A stretch of DNA of 34,551 nt from an uncultured Subdoligranulum sp. (GCA_904390925.1 CAJFMB010000015.1:1-34551), one strand, 5' to 3'; positions 17,245 through 27,235 are shown, counted from the stretch's first letter. The notes: generated from the letters alone by a model not told the origin. A program made the numbers and translations.

Positions 17245-18189
17245 TTACAGAATATGATTATCCCGCAGGAATGTTTCCACCACGCGGCGATAGCGCGCCG
17301 GGTCGGACAACAGGCTCATGGCATGGGCAGCACCGGGAAAAACCGCCTTGCGCCGCGGGCCGGTGCATTTGGCGTCGTAATTTTCTTGCAGCATAGAAAA
17401 TGGAACGTAGGTATCCTTGTCCCCATGAATGAACAGCATAGGGGTGTTTCCGCTGCGGGCAACCGCCTGTGCCGGCTGCACCTGGGAAAACCGCACCCCG
17501 GTACGCAGCCATGCCACTGCCATGCAGGGATACAGCAAAAGCGACGGCGGCAGATGGTACCGCGTCCGCATCACATAGGCAAGCTGTTCCTTCAGGCTGG
17601 AATAGCCACAGTCCTCGATGACAAAGGCAAGCTTTTTGTCCATTGCACTGTGCAGCATGACCGTGGCAGCGCCCATGGACTCGCCGTGGGTCCCCAGTAT
17701 GCAATCCTGGCCGAACCGCTGACGTGCCCAGGTGCAGATGGTGGCCAGGTCTTCGGCTTCCCTGCGGCCCATGGTGGTGAGTGCCTGGTCGGACATACCG
17801 TGATTGCGCTGGTCATAGACAATGCAATCAAAACCAAGCTGGCGGAAAATGGCTGCATATTTCAGGCTGGCAATCAGATTTACCGTATAGCCGTGTACAA
17901 TCACCACCACACGGGTCCGCCCGTCTGCCGGTGTACAGTCCGGATCATGCGGAATCACAGCTCCGCGCAGCAGATACCCATACCGGCTTTTTACCGTGAT
18001 ATCCTCCCGGTGCCAGTTTTTCTCCCAATCGGCCAGGGAAAGCCCCGCCAGCGTCAGCTCCTTCTCGCACTTGTCGCGGGTGTCCAGCTGATGGACAGGT
18101 TTGACCACAATATTTGTCAGCGCCCACTCGGCGGCGAACAAAGCCACCGCCCCGGCTGAGAGAATCTGCCATGATTTGACCTTTGCCAA
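17245..18189 (-). CDS. membrane-anchored alpha/beta hydrolase
   Basis: VVVIVHGYTVN, YDQRNHGMS, GTHGESMGAATVML, FIHGDKDTYVPFSM. Start proposed at TTG 18189 (GGGAGG upstream); the ORF is open to 18324. Confidence 0.75.
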   Translation of the reverse strand: MAKVKSWQILSAGAVALFAAEWALTNIVVKPVHQLDTRDKCEKELTLAGLSLADWEKNWHREDITVKSRYGYLLRGAVIPHDPDCTPADGRTRVVVIVHGYTVNLIASLKYAAIFRQLGFDCIVYDQRNHGMSDQALTTMGRREAEDLATICTWARQRFGQDCILGTHGESMGAATVMLHSAMDKKLAFVIEDCGYSSLKEQLAYVMRTRYHLPPSLLLYPCMAVAWLRTGVRFSQVQPAQAVARSGNTPMLFIHGDKDTYVPFSMLQENYDAKCTGPRRKAVFPGAAHAMSLLSDPARYRRVVETFLRDNHIL

Positions 18190-18336
18190 AACGGTCACCC
18201 TCCCTGAAAATAAAGTCCGGTATTTCCGAGAAAGATCGGACACCGTGTTTATATTTACAGTTTCAGGATACCAAGTTTCACAGCGTTTTTCAATCCCTGT
18301 CAGTGCAATTTGAACATTGGTCATAAAACTGGCAAA

Positions 18337-18370
18337 ATGCGGGCAGCCCTGAACCGAACGCTGCCCGCAT
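18337..18370 (-). terminator. terminator after metH
   Basis: ATGCGGGCAG/CTGCCCGCAT stem followed on minus by TTTTGCC. Confidence 0.7.
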
Positions 18371-18380
18371 GCCCTGATTC

Positions 18381-20786
18381 TTATTCTGCAAAAACCTGTT
18401 TTGCAATGTCCGCAGCTGCCTTTGCGTCCTTGGCATAGAAATCAGCACCGATCTGAGCAGCATACTCCGGCGTAAGCACAGCGCCGCCCACCATCACCTT
18501 GCAGGGCAGCCCAGCCGCATGCAGCTGTTCGATGGTCGACTGCATGGACGGTACCGTGGTGGTCATCAATGCCGACAGCCCCACCAACGGGGCGCCGGTA
18601 CGCTGCACCGTCTCCACCACCATCTCGGGCGGCACATCCCGGCCAAGATCAATCACCTCATATCCATAGTTTTCCAGGATGACCCGCACAATATTCTTGC
18701 CGATATCGTGCACATCTCCCTTGACGGTGGCAATGACAATACGGCCCCGGCTTTCTCCCTGGGTACCGCTGGCGGCAATGGCCGCCTTGACCACGTCAAA
18801 GGCTGCCTGTGCAGCGGATGCCGACTGCAGCAGCTGCGGCAGGAAAATGGTTCCCTTTTCAAAGCCATCCCCCACCTGATCCAAGGCAGGAATCAGCACC
18901 TGATTGACCAGGTCCAGCGGTTCCATCCGGGTAAGGGCCTCCTCGGCGGCGGCACGGGCTTCCGTTTTCAGGCCCCGGCGGACCGCATCCGTCAGGCTGT
19001 GGTGCTCCCCTTCCGGCTTGGCCGTGGAAGCCGAAACCGCCGTCTTTGCCGTCTGGGTGGTCTGAATCTGCAGATCCGCATAGGCACGGATGTATTCGGT
19101 GCTCTTGTCATCCTGGCCGGTCAAAACACGGAATGCCCGGACCGCCCCCATCATATCCGGCGTATTGGGGTTGATGATGGCCAGATCCAACCCCGCCGCC
19201 ATGGCCATGGTCAGGAAGGTGGCATTGAGGTATCCCCGGCAGGGCAAGCCAAAACTGATATTGGAAACGCCAAGGATGGTCCGGACCCCCAGTTCCTTCT
19301 TGCAGATGGAAAGTGCTTTGAGCGTCTGCGCAGCACCGTCCTGCTGGGCGCTGGCGGTCAAAGTGAGACAGTCAATATAGATATCTTCACGGGGAATGCC
19401 ATAACGCTCGGCATATTCGGTGATGCGCCGGGCGATCACCACCCGTTCAGCCACCGTTTTGGGAATGCCATGCTCGTCCAGCGTGAGGCCGACCACGGCG
19501 GCGCCGTACTTCTTGCACAACGGCAGAATCGTCTCCAGGGTTTTCTGTTCCCCGTTGACCGAGTTGACAATCGGCTTGCCATTGTACACACGCAGCGCCC
19601 GGGCCAGTGCCTCCGGGTTGGAGGAATCCAGCTGCAGGGGCAGTTCCGTGATACTTTGCAGCTCCCGCACCAGATGCTCCAACGTGGCTGCCTCGTCAAT
19701 GCCAGGCAGTCCCACATTCACGTCCAACAGATCGGCGCCTGCCTCCGCCTGGGCAACCGCCTGGGACGCCGGGTACGCCATGTCCCCGGTCCGCAAGGCC
19801 TGTTGCAGCCGCTTTTTGCCTGTGGGATTGATCCGCTCGCCCACCACGGTAATGCCGTCAATCTCCACACAGCGCACCGGCGTGCAGAGAACGCTGCGGC
19901 GCAGCGGTACCTTCTGGGCAGGAAAATGTCCGGCAAACGCCTGTTTCAGCAGGCGGATGGTTTCCGGGGTTGTGCCGCAGCAGCCGCCGGCCATCGAGAT
20001 ACCGGTGGGCAGGTATGCCATCATTTCCCGGGCAAAATCCGCAGGCGTCAGATTGTAGCTGCCGTCGGGATTGGGCAGGCCGGCATTGGCCTTGACAAAC
20101 ACCGGCACGCCGCCGGGAACCAAACGGCAGAGACGCTGAATAAAAGGAAGAATCTCCACCGGCCCCAGGGAGCAGTTGATGCCGACCGCATCGGCACCCA
20201 GTCCCACCGCCGTGGCGGCAAAGCTCTCGACAGTACAGCCGGTGAAGGTACGGCCATTGCTCTCAAAGCTCATGGAAGCAAAGACCGGAAGGTCAGAATG
20301 TTCTTTCACCGCCAGCAGTGCAGCTTTAAGCTCATAGAGATCGGTCATGGTTTCCAGAAATACCAGATCCGCGCCGGCCTTGACACCGGCTTCCACCATG
20401 ACGGAAAACTGCGCCACCGCATCCTCAAATTCAAGGCTTCCGGCGGGAGCCAGCAGTTCTCCCAGCGGGCCGATGTCCAGCGCCACCAAAGCGCCGGTCT
20501 CTGCCGCTGCGGCACGTGCACAGGCAATGGAAGCGGTGATTACTTCCTCCGCCGAATGGCCGGTACCAGCCAGTTTATGGGGATTGGCTCCGAAGGTGTT
20601 GGCCAGCAACAGATCCGCGCCGGCCCGGGCGTAGTCACGGTGGATGGCCGTGACGGTTTCCGGCATGGTCAGGGCAGCCAGCTCCGGTTTCTGCCCCGGC
20701 TGGAGGCCACGGGCGGTGAGCTGGGTTCCCATGGCGCCATCCAGAAAGACAAAGCGTTTGCGGGCAAAAAAGTCATTCAGTTGCAC
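18381..20786 (-). CDS. metH: cobalamin-dependent methionine synthase lacking the activation domain
   Basis: Homocysteine methyltransferase (DGAMGTQLTARGLQ, GGCCGTTPETIR), pterin-binding (GERINPTGKKRLQQAL), B12-binding (VKGDVHDIGKNIV) domains; ends after the B12 domain. GTG start 20786 overlaps the upstream stop. Confidence 0.92.
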   Translation of the reverse strand: MQLNDFFARKRFVFLDGAMGTQLTARGLQPGQKPELAALTMPETVTAIHRDYARAGADLLLANTFGANPHKLAGTGHSAEEVITASIACARAAAAETGALVALDIGPLGELLAPAGSLEFEDAVAQFSVMVEAGVKAGADLVFLETMTDLYELKAALLAVKEHSDLPVFASMSFESNGRTFTGCTVESFAATAVGLGADAVGINCSLGPVEILPFIQRLCRLVPGGVPVFVKANAGLPNPDGSYNLTPADFAREMMAYLPTGISMAGGCCGTTPETIRLLKQAFAGHFPAQKVPLRRSVLCTPVRCVEIDGITVVGERINPTGKKRLQQALRTGDMAYPASQAVAQAEAGADLLDVNVGLPGIDEAATLEHLVRELQSITELPLQLDSSNPEALARALRVYNGKPIVNSVNGEQKTLETILPLCKKYGAAVVGLTLDEHGIPKTVAERVVIARRITEYAERYGIPREDIYIDCLTLTASAQQDGAAQTLKALSICKKELGVRTILGVSNISFGLPCRGYLNATFLTMAMAAGLDLAIINPNTPDMMGAVRAFRVLTGQDDKSTEYIRAYADLQIQTTQTAKTAVSASTAKPEGEHHSLTDAVRRGLKTEARAAAEEALTRMEPLDLVNQVLIPALDQVGDGFEKGTIFLPQLLQSASAAQAAFDVVKAAIAASGTQGESRGRIVIATVKGDVHDIGKNIVRVILENYGYEVIDLGRDVPPEMVVETVQRTGAPLVGLSALMTTTVPSMQSTIEQLHAAGLPCKVMVGGAVLTPEYAAQIGADFYAKDAKAAADIAKQVFAE

Positions 20787-21435
20787 AGGTGGTTCCCTTC
20801 TTTCGGTAAGCACATTTTGTGCGCAGGGCACAGGTGGCACAGCCGGCCTTGGTTCCCGTTACCGGGTGGTCCGCCGTGCCAAGAATTGCCGTGACGCTTT
20901 TGCGGGGGGTCAGCAGACAATCCGGCGTCAGGCAAAGACCGATGCCGCGCACCGTGTCCAGCGCGAGACAAAAGTCCTTTTGGAGCGTCAACGGGCAGTC
21001 TCCGTAGCCGGGTGAATAGCGGCCGGTCAGATACAGCCCCTTTTCAGTGATTTGCTGCCGGATTTCTGCTTCAAACTGGTCACAGACCTGCTCCAGCAAG
21101 ACCGAGGCAGCGGCATCTGCCACCGCACCCAGGGCAATATCCTGCAAACAGAGACGCCGCAGTGCAGTATCAACCCCGCTGCCCAGTGTGGCGGCCATCA
21201 ACACCATTCCGTCGCAGCCGTTCAGATGGCGGGCCAGATCCGTTCCCGCATTCTCCAGCGGCAAGGCATCCAGCGGCAGCTGCCGCCAGATTCCCCGCGG
21301 CGTGGCGGCACGGCGGAGTGACGCTTCCGCCCTGGCAAGAAGCTGCTGCATGGAATCATCCGGTGTCCATCCGGCAGCCCCCAGATAGCGCAGCACGGTT
21401 TGGGTATTCAACTGTTCGGGCAATGGCAGCTGCAT
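20773..21435 (-). CDS. stand-alone methionine synthase activation-domain protein
   Basis: VLRYLGA...MVLMAATLGSGVDTALRRL...RYSPGYGDCPLTLQKDFCLALDTVRGIGLCLTPDCLLTPRKSVTAILG resembles the C-terminal MetH activation domain. Start 21435 with GGGAGG upstream. Confidence 0.85.
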   Translation of the reverse strand: MQLPLPEQLNTQTVLRYLGAAGWTPDDSMQQLLARAEASLRRAATPRGIWRQLPLDALPLENAGTDLARHLNGCDGMVLMAATLGSGVDTALRRLCLQDIALGAVADAAASVLLEQVCDQFEAEIRQQITEKGLYLTGRYSPGYGDCPLTLQKDFCLALDTVRGIGLCLTPDCLLTPRKSVTAILGTADHPVTGTKAGCATCALRTKCAYRKKGTTCATE

Positions 21436-21559
21436 GGGCGGTTTCCTCCCTCGGCAGGTCATGTTACCGGGTAAAAAAGACCATGAGATACCATGCGGCA
21501 AATATGGCATCTGTTGGTTATCTTTCCTTCCGGTCTTCCAGTCAGGACATTTTGTCAGA

Positions 21560-22426
21560 TCACAGCAGATCGTGGATGCCATCATACACAGCTTCCGCCA
21601 CGTCGGCGTCGTTCATGGCATAGAGATGAACGCCGTCGGCACCGCCTTCAATCATATCGCGCAGCTGATGGACTGCATAGTCAATGCCCGCCTTGTACAG
21701 CGATGCCGGATCATCCTGCCAGCGGGAAACCATGCGGGTGAACTCGGAAGGCAAACTGGCACTGGAAAGCGCTACCGTTCTCTCGATCTGGCTGCGGCGG
21801 ACAATGGGCATGATACCGGCCGAGACCGGCAGCGTGATGCCGGCTTTCCGGGCCATGTTCAAAAAGCGATAGAATTTGCCGTTATCAAAGAAAAGCTGTG
21901 TCACCAGATGCACCGCCCCGGCCTGCTGTTTGTGAAGCAGATTGGCCACGTCCGCAGTAAGGGAAGGTGCCTCCGGATGTCCTTCCGGGTAGCAGGCACC
22001 GGAAAATTCCATGTCCGGTGCCGTTTTCCGGATAAATTCCATCAGATCACTGGCATGGTGAAAATCCGGGCTTTCCGGGCGAAGCGGCGTATGATCCCCC
22101 CGCAGGGCCAGAACATTATGTACCCCGACCGCACGCAGGTCATCCAGCTGGACAGCCATCTTTTCCCGGTCACTGCCCATGCAAATGGTATGGGCAAGGG
22201 GCAGAATGCCAAGGTCATTTTTCAGGAAATTGGCCACCTGCACCGAGGAAACGCCCCCCGCCGAACCGCCGGCACCATAGGTGACGCTGACAAAATCCGG
22301 GTGCAGTTCCTTCATACGGCGGAGTGTTTGCTGCATGTCGGCAAATTTCGTGGTCTGCTTGGGGGGAAAACACTCAATGGAAAAGACACAGGACTTTTCC
22401 TGAAAAAGCTGGGCAATGGTAGACAT
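21560..22426 (-). CDS. metF: methylenetetrahydrofolate reductase
   Basis: MSTIAQLFQEKSCVFSIECFPPK, FVSVTYGAGGS, VHLVTQLFFDNGKFYRFL. Start trimmed to 22426. Confidence 0.93.
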   Translation of the reverse strand: MSTIAQLFQEKSCVFSIECFPPKQTTKFADMQQTLRRMKELHPDFVSVTYGAGGSAGGVSSVQVANFLKNDLGILPLAHTICMGSDREKMAVQLDDLRAVGVHNVLALRGDHTPLRPESPDFHHASDLMEFIRKTAPDMEFSGACYPEGHPEAPSLTADVANLLHKQQAGAVHLVTQLFFDNGKFYRFLNMARKAGITLPVSAGIMPIVRRSQIERTVALSSASLPSEFTRMVSRWQDDPASLYKAGIDYAVHQLRDMIEGGADGVHLYAMNDADVAEAVYDGIHDLL

Positions 22427-22490
22427 GGTTTTCACTTTCCTTTCTGTTTGGCCAGGATACAGCCGTATTTTGGTTTTTCCAGTAAATAGA

Positions 22491-23519
22491 TCAGGCGGCA
22501 GGGTCCTGCACTTCGCTGTCGGAAGTACAATGGACCTGAATTCCGTTCGAGTCATAGACCACGGTAACCGTCCCGTCATAATCGGTGCGATAAAACTCGG
22601 CACCAATGGCTTGGATGCGGTCCACCACCTCTGCATGGGGATGCCCATAATCATTGTTCAACCCGCAGCTGGCCACCACAATATCGGGAGAAACTGCACT
22701 CAGAAATTCTTCTGTATTGGATGTGCTGGAACCATGGTGTGCTGCCTTGAGCAGATTTGCCTTCAGGTCGTCACCGTAGCGGTTCACCAGCTGCCGTTCC
22801 ACTTCCTGTTCTGCATCCCCGGTATCCACAAAGGCAAAGCCTCCCGCCGTATACCGCAGACAAAGGGACAGATTGTTGGCATCAATCTCCTGGTCCGGAT
22901 TCTCCGGGGTTTCCCCGGCCTGCAGCACCGTAAGCGTTCCGCTACCCAGGGCAAAGGTATCGCCGTCCAGTGCCACATACATCGGGACTCCATTTTCGGC
23001 AGCGGCATCCAAAGTGCGCTCCAGACCAGCGGATTCCTCGTCATATTCGGTCAGGTCCGGAAGGATCAGCATTCCGGTGGGGAATGTCTCCAGCACATCC
23101 GGCATGCCACCGATATGGTCCGCATGGGGATGGGTCATCACCACATAATCCAGTTCTTCCACCCCGCAGGCACGCAGATCCGAGATCAGCCCTTCAGCGG
23201 AATCCGTTGTACCGGCATCAATCAGGCAGAAATTGTCATCCTGGCACAGCAGAACAGAATCCCCCTGCCCCACGTCAAGAAAGGTGACGCTGGTTTCCCC
23301 GGAGGCAATGATCTGTGGATCGGGGGCCTCATCCGATACATCCAGCCAGTCATACAGCTGGTTCCAGGTGGGCACAAAACCTTGCCCGCCGTACTCCTGA
23401 ATGACAAAGCTGAACCCTGCCGCCAGCAGTCCGAGAAGACTGCACACCACGGCGACAAGTTTCCGGTGATTCGGATTTGCATTGCCGCCACGGCGCTTTT
23501 GTCCACGGGAATTTGCCAT
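22491..23519 (-). CDS. ComEC-like metallo-beta-lactamase-fold protein
   Basis: TSVTFLDVGQGDSVLL, CLIDAGTTDSAEG, VVMTHPHADHIGGMPDVLETF, LLKAAHHGSSTSNTEEFLSAVSP; one N-terminal TM segment. Confidence 0.9.
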   Translation of the reverse strand: MANSRGQKRRGGNANPNHRKLVAVVCSLLGLLAAGFSFVIQEYGGQGFVPTWNQLYDWLDVSDEAPDPQIIASGETSVTFLDVGQGDSVLLCQDDNFCLIDAGTTDSAEGLISDLRACGVEELDYVVMTHPHADHIGGMPDVLETFPTGMLILPDLTEYDEESAGLERTLDAAAENGVPMYVALDGDTFALGSGTLTVLQAGETPENPDQEIDANNLSLCLRYTAGGFAFVDTGDAEQEVERQLVNRYGDDLKANLLKAAHHGSSTSNTEEFLSAVSPDIVVASCGLNNDYGHPHAEVVDRIQAIGAEFYRTDYDGTVTVVYDSNGIQVHCTSDSEVQDPAA

Positions 23520-23568
23520 GATGTCTCCTTATGTCCGGCTGCTTGCCGGCAGTCCTTGCCCTGTCAGA

Positions 23569-26500
23569 TCATTCCTCTTCCGGGGCGCCCAGTTTCCGTT
23601 CCTGCCACTGTGCACAGGTAACCAGCACACTGCGGGGCTTGGCGCCCTCATAGGGTCCAATGATGCCTTCCTGTTCCATCTGGTCCATGATACGCGCGGC
23701 ACGGGCATAGCCCAGCTTGCAGCGGCGCTGCAGCAGACTGGTGGATGCCTGTCCGGCGTCAATCACGCATTCCACTGCCTGATCAAACATCGGGTCATGG
23801 GCAGAACCGCCGTCCGAATCGTCGCCGGAATCATGGCTGCCTTTTTCGGCCACAGCACGGCGCTCCATCTCGGCAATCATCTCTTCGTCATACTGAGCAG
23901 AGCTGGTAGCCTTGATGAAGTTTAGCACTGCGCTGATTTCCTCGTCGGTGACGTAGGTGCCCTGAATCCGCACAGGCTTGGGCGCTCCCACCGGCAGGAA
24001 AAGCATATCGCCATTGCCCAGCAGTTTTTCGGCACCGCCGGAATCCAGGATGGTCCGGCTGTCGATCTGGCTGGAAACTGCAAACGCGATGCGGCTGGGG
24101 ATATTTGCCTTGATCAGACCGGTGATGACATCCACACTGGGACGCTGGGTGGCAATAATCAGATGGATACCGGCAGCACGGGCTTTCTGGGCAATGCGGC
24201 AGATATAATCTTCCACTTCCTTGCCCGCCACCATCATCAGGTCGGCCAACTCGTCAATGACAATGGCAATGTAAGGCAGGTGCTCCAGAACCGGACTGGA
24301 TGCGGCAAGCTTGTTATAGCTCTTGATATCGCGGACGTTGTTCTCCGCAAACAGCTTATACCGGCGCTCCATCTCGGCCACTGAAGCTCCCAGCGCACCG
24401 GCAGCCTTGCGGGGTTCGGTGACCACCGGCATCAACAGATGGGGAATGCCATTGTATTCGGCCAGCTCCACCACCTTGGGGTCAATCAGGATCAGTTTGA
24501 CATCCTCCGGCGAGGAGCGGAACAGAAAACTGATGATGATGGAATTGACACAGACCGATTTGCCGCTGCCGGTGGAGCCGGCAATCAGCAGATGGGGCAT
24601 TTTGCACAGGTCCGCCACCTGGGCGGTACCGGCAATGTCCTTGCCCAGCGCCATGGTCAGCGGGGACCGCATATTGATATAATTGGGCGACTCAAAAACG
24701 CTGCGGATGTTGACCGCCGTCCGGATCCGGTTGGGGACCTCGATGCCGACGGCAGGTTTGCCGGGAATGGGGGCCTCGATACGGACGCCCGCCGTGGCCA
24801 GATTCAGGGCAATATCGTCAGCCAGATTGGTGATCCTGCTGATTTTGACACCGGCCTGCGGCTGCAGCTCATACCGTGTGACGGAAGGCCCGCGGCAGAT
24901 GTCCATGATCCGTGTCTTGACACCAAAGCTGTCCAGCGTGCGGACCAGGGTATCGGCATTCTTTTTCATTTCCCGTGCAGCGCCGGCGTCGTCTTCCGGT
25001 TTTGTGGGATTGAAAAGATTCAGGGACGGATAGCAGTAGGGCTGCACTTCTGTCTTGGCGAGTTCTGCCAGATCCGGCTGTGCCTCGCCTTTTTCCGTTG
25101 TCTGCACCGGAGTGGCCTTGTCGGCACGGGGCGGCGTGTGGATCGGCTCAGAAGCGGTATTGCCGATACTGCTGGAGACGCGCAGCCGTCCCGTACTGTC
25201 CGATGCGGTTTCGGAATAAGCATCGTTGGCGGATGTAGCCTGGGACATCGTCGGCTGCGGGGCGGCTGGAGCTGTCCCGGCCAGCACCGCACCGATGGGC
25301 CTTCCGGCATTCCAGGCGTCCCGGGCAGCTTCAAAACTGCCGCCCAGTGTTGGGATCACGTCCCGGGTCCCCTGCGGCTCCGGCTGGACAACAGGCTGTG
25401 GCTCCGGCTGAGGCTGAACCACCGCGGACTTTTGTGCCTCCACATCCAGGTGAATTTCACCCACATGGTTCTCGTCCGCTTCCTCCGGAATGCCCGCCAT
25501 TGCCTTGCGGATCAAGTCATCCAGCTCGTCCTGGCTGGCAGAGTCCTGCTTGGGCGCAGATTCCAGATGCAGGGAAAAGTCCTCCTTTTCCTCCTGACGC
25601 TGCGGTGCCGGGGAAGGCGGTGGAGTCAGCGGTTTCTGCTGAACCTGCTTTTCGTGGCCAAGCTGCAGCAGCGGGTCCAGGCCAAAGGTACCGCCCGGGC
25701 CAATTTCCACCGGCTGCAACGGATCATGTTCCAGTGCTTCATGCAGCATCCGGTCAGACATATCGGGGCCCAGATCCACATCAAAGGAGGCGCGGGTGTC
25801 CTGCTGAGGTGCCGCCGAGACCGCAGGGGCAGCCGGAGCAGCCGCTGCCGCCGGTCGGGAAACCACTGGCGGCTGTGTCGGCTGCATGGACGGCTGCTGC
25901 ACAGTCTGTTGCTGGGCGGCAGCGCGGCGGCGGGCAAGACGAGCTTCGTCCTGTTCCAGGTAGGGTTCCGCATTGAAGGCCGGATGGTGCGGGACCTGAT
26001 TTTGTTCCTCCGCCGGCAGACCACCCGTCAGATTTTCGATGGGTTCCTCCTCCGGCTCACCTCTGAAAAGCGGTGTGTCATATTCCGTTTCCCGGGCGTA
26101 TGCATTGGCCCGGGACTGCTTCCACCTTGCCACCTGGTAGGCAATGAACTGCACCACATCCCGCGGTGTGACGGCAAAAAACACCATCAGCCCGGTCAGA
26201 AACAGCAAAATCATGACAAAGTTGGAGGCGGGGCGCCCGCAGAGAGCAACCAGGGTCGCACCGATCACACCGCCAACCACGCCTCCGGCCCAGAATCTTG
26301 TCTGACCCCAGGCAAACAGTGTCTGAACCACCTGAATAAAACTGGAATCGCCAATTTTAAAGGCAGAAAAAACAACCGGCACGCTGGAGCATACCAGAGC
26401 CAGCAAAAACGCCTTGGCCACGAACTTGCCCACCAGATAGCCCGATGCCATCAAGTAAGCCACATAGATCAGAAAAGGCCCGACAAAATAAGTCAAAATG

Positions 26501-26787
26501 CCAAATACGCCAAAAAGTCCACTGCGGATAGCGCTCCACACACTTTGCCCCGGGACAATGACAAATGCAATGGCAAGGATGCCAATTGCCGCCAGTGGAA
26601 TGCTGCCCATAACGCTGTTGCGTTCTTTTCTGCGCTGGGCCCGGCGTGAGACATTCTCCCTGGCGGAGGCGCTGCGGCTTCGGGAAGCTGAAGATGCAGC
26701 TTTTTTGCCCGATGAGGACCCGCGTGTGCTGGAAGAAGACCGCCGTGATGAACTACCGGTGGATTTTCCGGAACGAGATTGTGCCAT
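23569..26787 (-). CDS. FtsK/SpoIIIE DNA translocase
   Basis: Four-TM-like N-terminus, long Pro/Gln-rich linker, LLIAGSTGSGKSVCVNSII Walker A, C-terminal gamma winged helix (DPMFDQAVECVIDAGQASTSLLQRRCKLGYARAARIMDQME). Confidence 0.95.
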   Translation of the reverse strand: MAQSRSGKSTGSSSRRSSSSTRGSSSGKKAASSASRSRSASARENVSRRAQRRKERNSVMGSIPLAAIGILAIAFVIVPGQSVWSAIRSGLFGVFGILTYFVGPFLIYVAYLMASGYLVGKFVAKAFLLALVCSSVPVVFSAFKIGDSSFIQVVQTLFAWGQTRFWAGGVVGGVIGATLVALCGRPASNFVMILLFLTGLMVFFAVTPRDVVQFIAYQVARWKQSRANAYARETEYDTPLFRGEPEEEPIENLTGGLPAEEQNQVPHHPAFNAEPYLEQDEARLARRRAAAQQQTVQQPSMQPTQPPVVSRPAAAAAPAAPAVSAAPQQDTRASFDVDLGPDMSDRMLHEALEHDPLQPVEIGPGGTFGLDPLLQLGHEKQVQQKPLTPPPSPAPQRQEEKEDFSLHLESAPKQDSASQDELDDLIRKAMAGIPEEADENHVGEIHLDVEAQKSAVVQPQPEPQPVVQPEPQGTRDVIPTLGGSFEAARDAWNAGRPIGAVLAGTAPAAPQPTMSQATSANDAYSETASDSTGRLRVSSSIGNTASEPIHTPPRADKATPVQTTEKGEAQPDLAELAKTEVQPYCYPSLNLFNPTKPEDDAGAAREMKKNADTLVRTLDSFGVKTRIMDICRGPSVTRYELQPQAGVKISRITNLADDIALNLATAGVRIEAPIPGKPAVGIEVPNRIRTAVNIRSVFESPNYINMRSPLTMALGKDIAGTAQVADLCKMPHLLIAGSTGSGKSVCVNSIIISFLFRSSPEDVKLILIDPKVVELAEYNGIPHLLMPVVTEPRKAAGALGASVAEMERRYKLFAENNVRDIKSYNKLAASSPVLEHLPYIAIVIDELADLMMVAGKEVEDYICRIAQKARAAGIHLIIATQRPSVDVITGLIKANIPSRIAFAVSSQIDSRTILDSGGAEKLLGNGDMLFLPVGAPKPVRIQGTYVTDEEISAVLNFIKATSSAQYDEEMIAEMERRAVAEKGSHDSGDDSDGGSAHDPMFDQAVECVIDAGQASTSLLQRRCKLGYARAARIMDQMEQEGIIGPYEGAKPRSVLVTCAQWQERKLGAPEEE

Positions 26788-26869
26788 GTTTCATGTACTC
26801 CTCAAAACAATGTCTGCGGCAAAACAACATGCCGGCTGTCTGAAAGATTTCCCTTAAATTATCTTTCAG

Positions 26870-27105
26870 GTATGTAAAGCGGGAGAACCTGTCACCGGCC
26901 ATTTCTGTGTCGGTCGGCCTGTCTCCCTGGCAGATGCCACGGTAGGGCCCCTTTTCCCTCATGGGTCCCTCTGGCTGTACATCCTGACACAGAAACGGTC
27001 TGGGGTCTTGATTTTCTGTGTCAGGCGGACAAACGCCCTCCGCAAAGCATCGATATTTCGCAAAATAGCATCAAACACATGGGCATATTGTTACACTACC
27101 CATGG
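26870..27105 (-). promoter_or_regulatory. structured leader / candidate RNA upstream of ftsK
   Basis: 13-bp perfect inverted repeat 26983-26995/27013-27025 with a third TTTCTGTGTC arm at 26902-26911, plus GGGAGA/TCTCCC (26881-26886/26932-26937). Confidence 0.5.
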
Positions 27106-27111
27106 TCTTTT

Positions 27112-27140
27112 ATTTTAGCACGATTTCGGTATCTTGTAAA
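27112..27140 (-). promoter_or_regulatory. putative promoter of the ftsK leader
   Basis: Minus strand TTTACA (27140-27135), 17-bp spacer, TAAAAT (27117-27112). Confidence 0.55.
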
Positions 27141-27235
27141 ATCATACGGCCTTGTTTCCACTGCCGGAATCCGTAAAAAGTTATTGTTGTTTTTATCGCC
27201 GCTTTTGGGCATGCTGCCAAACGCTAAAGCCGGTA

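Noticed and set aside
18519-20894. 791-aa plus-strand ORF opposite metH
   Set aside because: Antisense shadow produced by codon bias in metH; Gly/Arg/His-rich, no domain signature.
22426-22490. SAM riboswitch or cobalamin riboswitch upstream of metF/metH
   Set aside because: The gap is only about 64 nt and lacks the conserved core of either class.
25340-26050. Repetitive Pro/Gln-rich tract within ftsK
   Set aside because: Ordinary low-complexity linker between membrane and motor domains of FtsK/SpoIIIE proteins.
24439-26649. 736-aa plus-strand ORF opposite ftsK
   Set aside because: Antisense to clear FtsK coding sequence; no recognisable motifs.
26870-27105. 6S RNA, SRP RNA or RNase P RNA upstream of ftsK
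   Set aside because: I did not see the SRP GGAA tetraloop context or RNase P core motifs, and a 6S-type bubble could not be established by eye.
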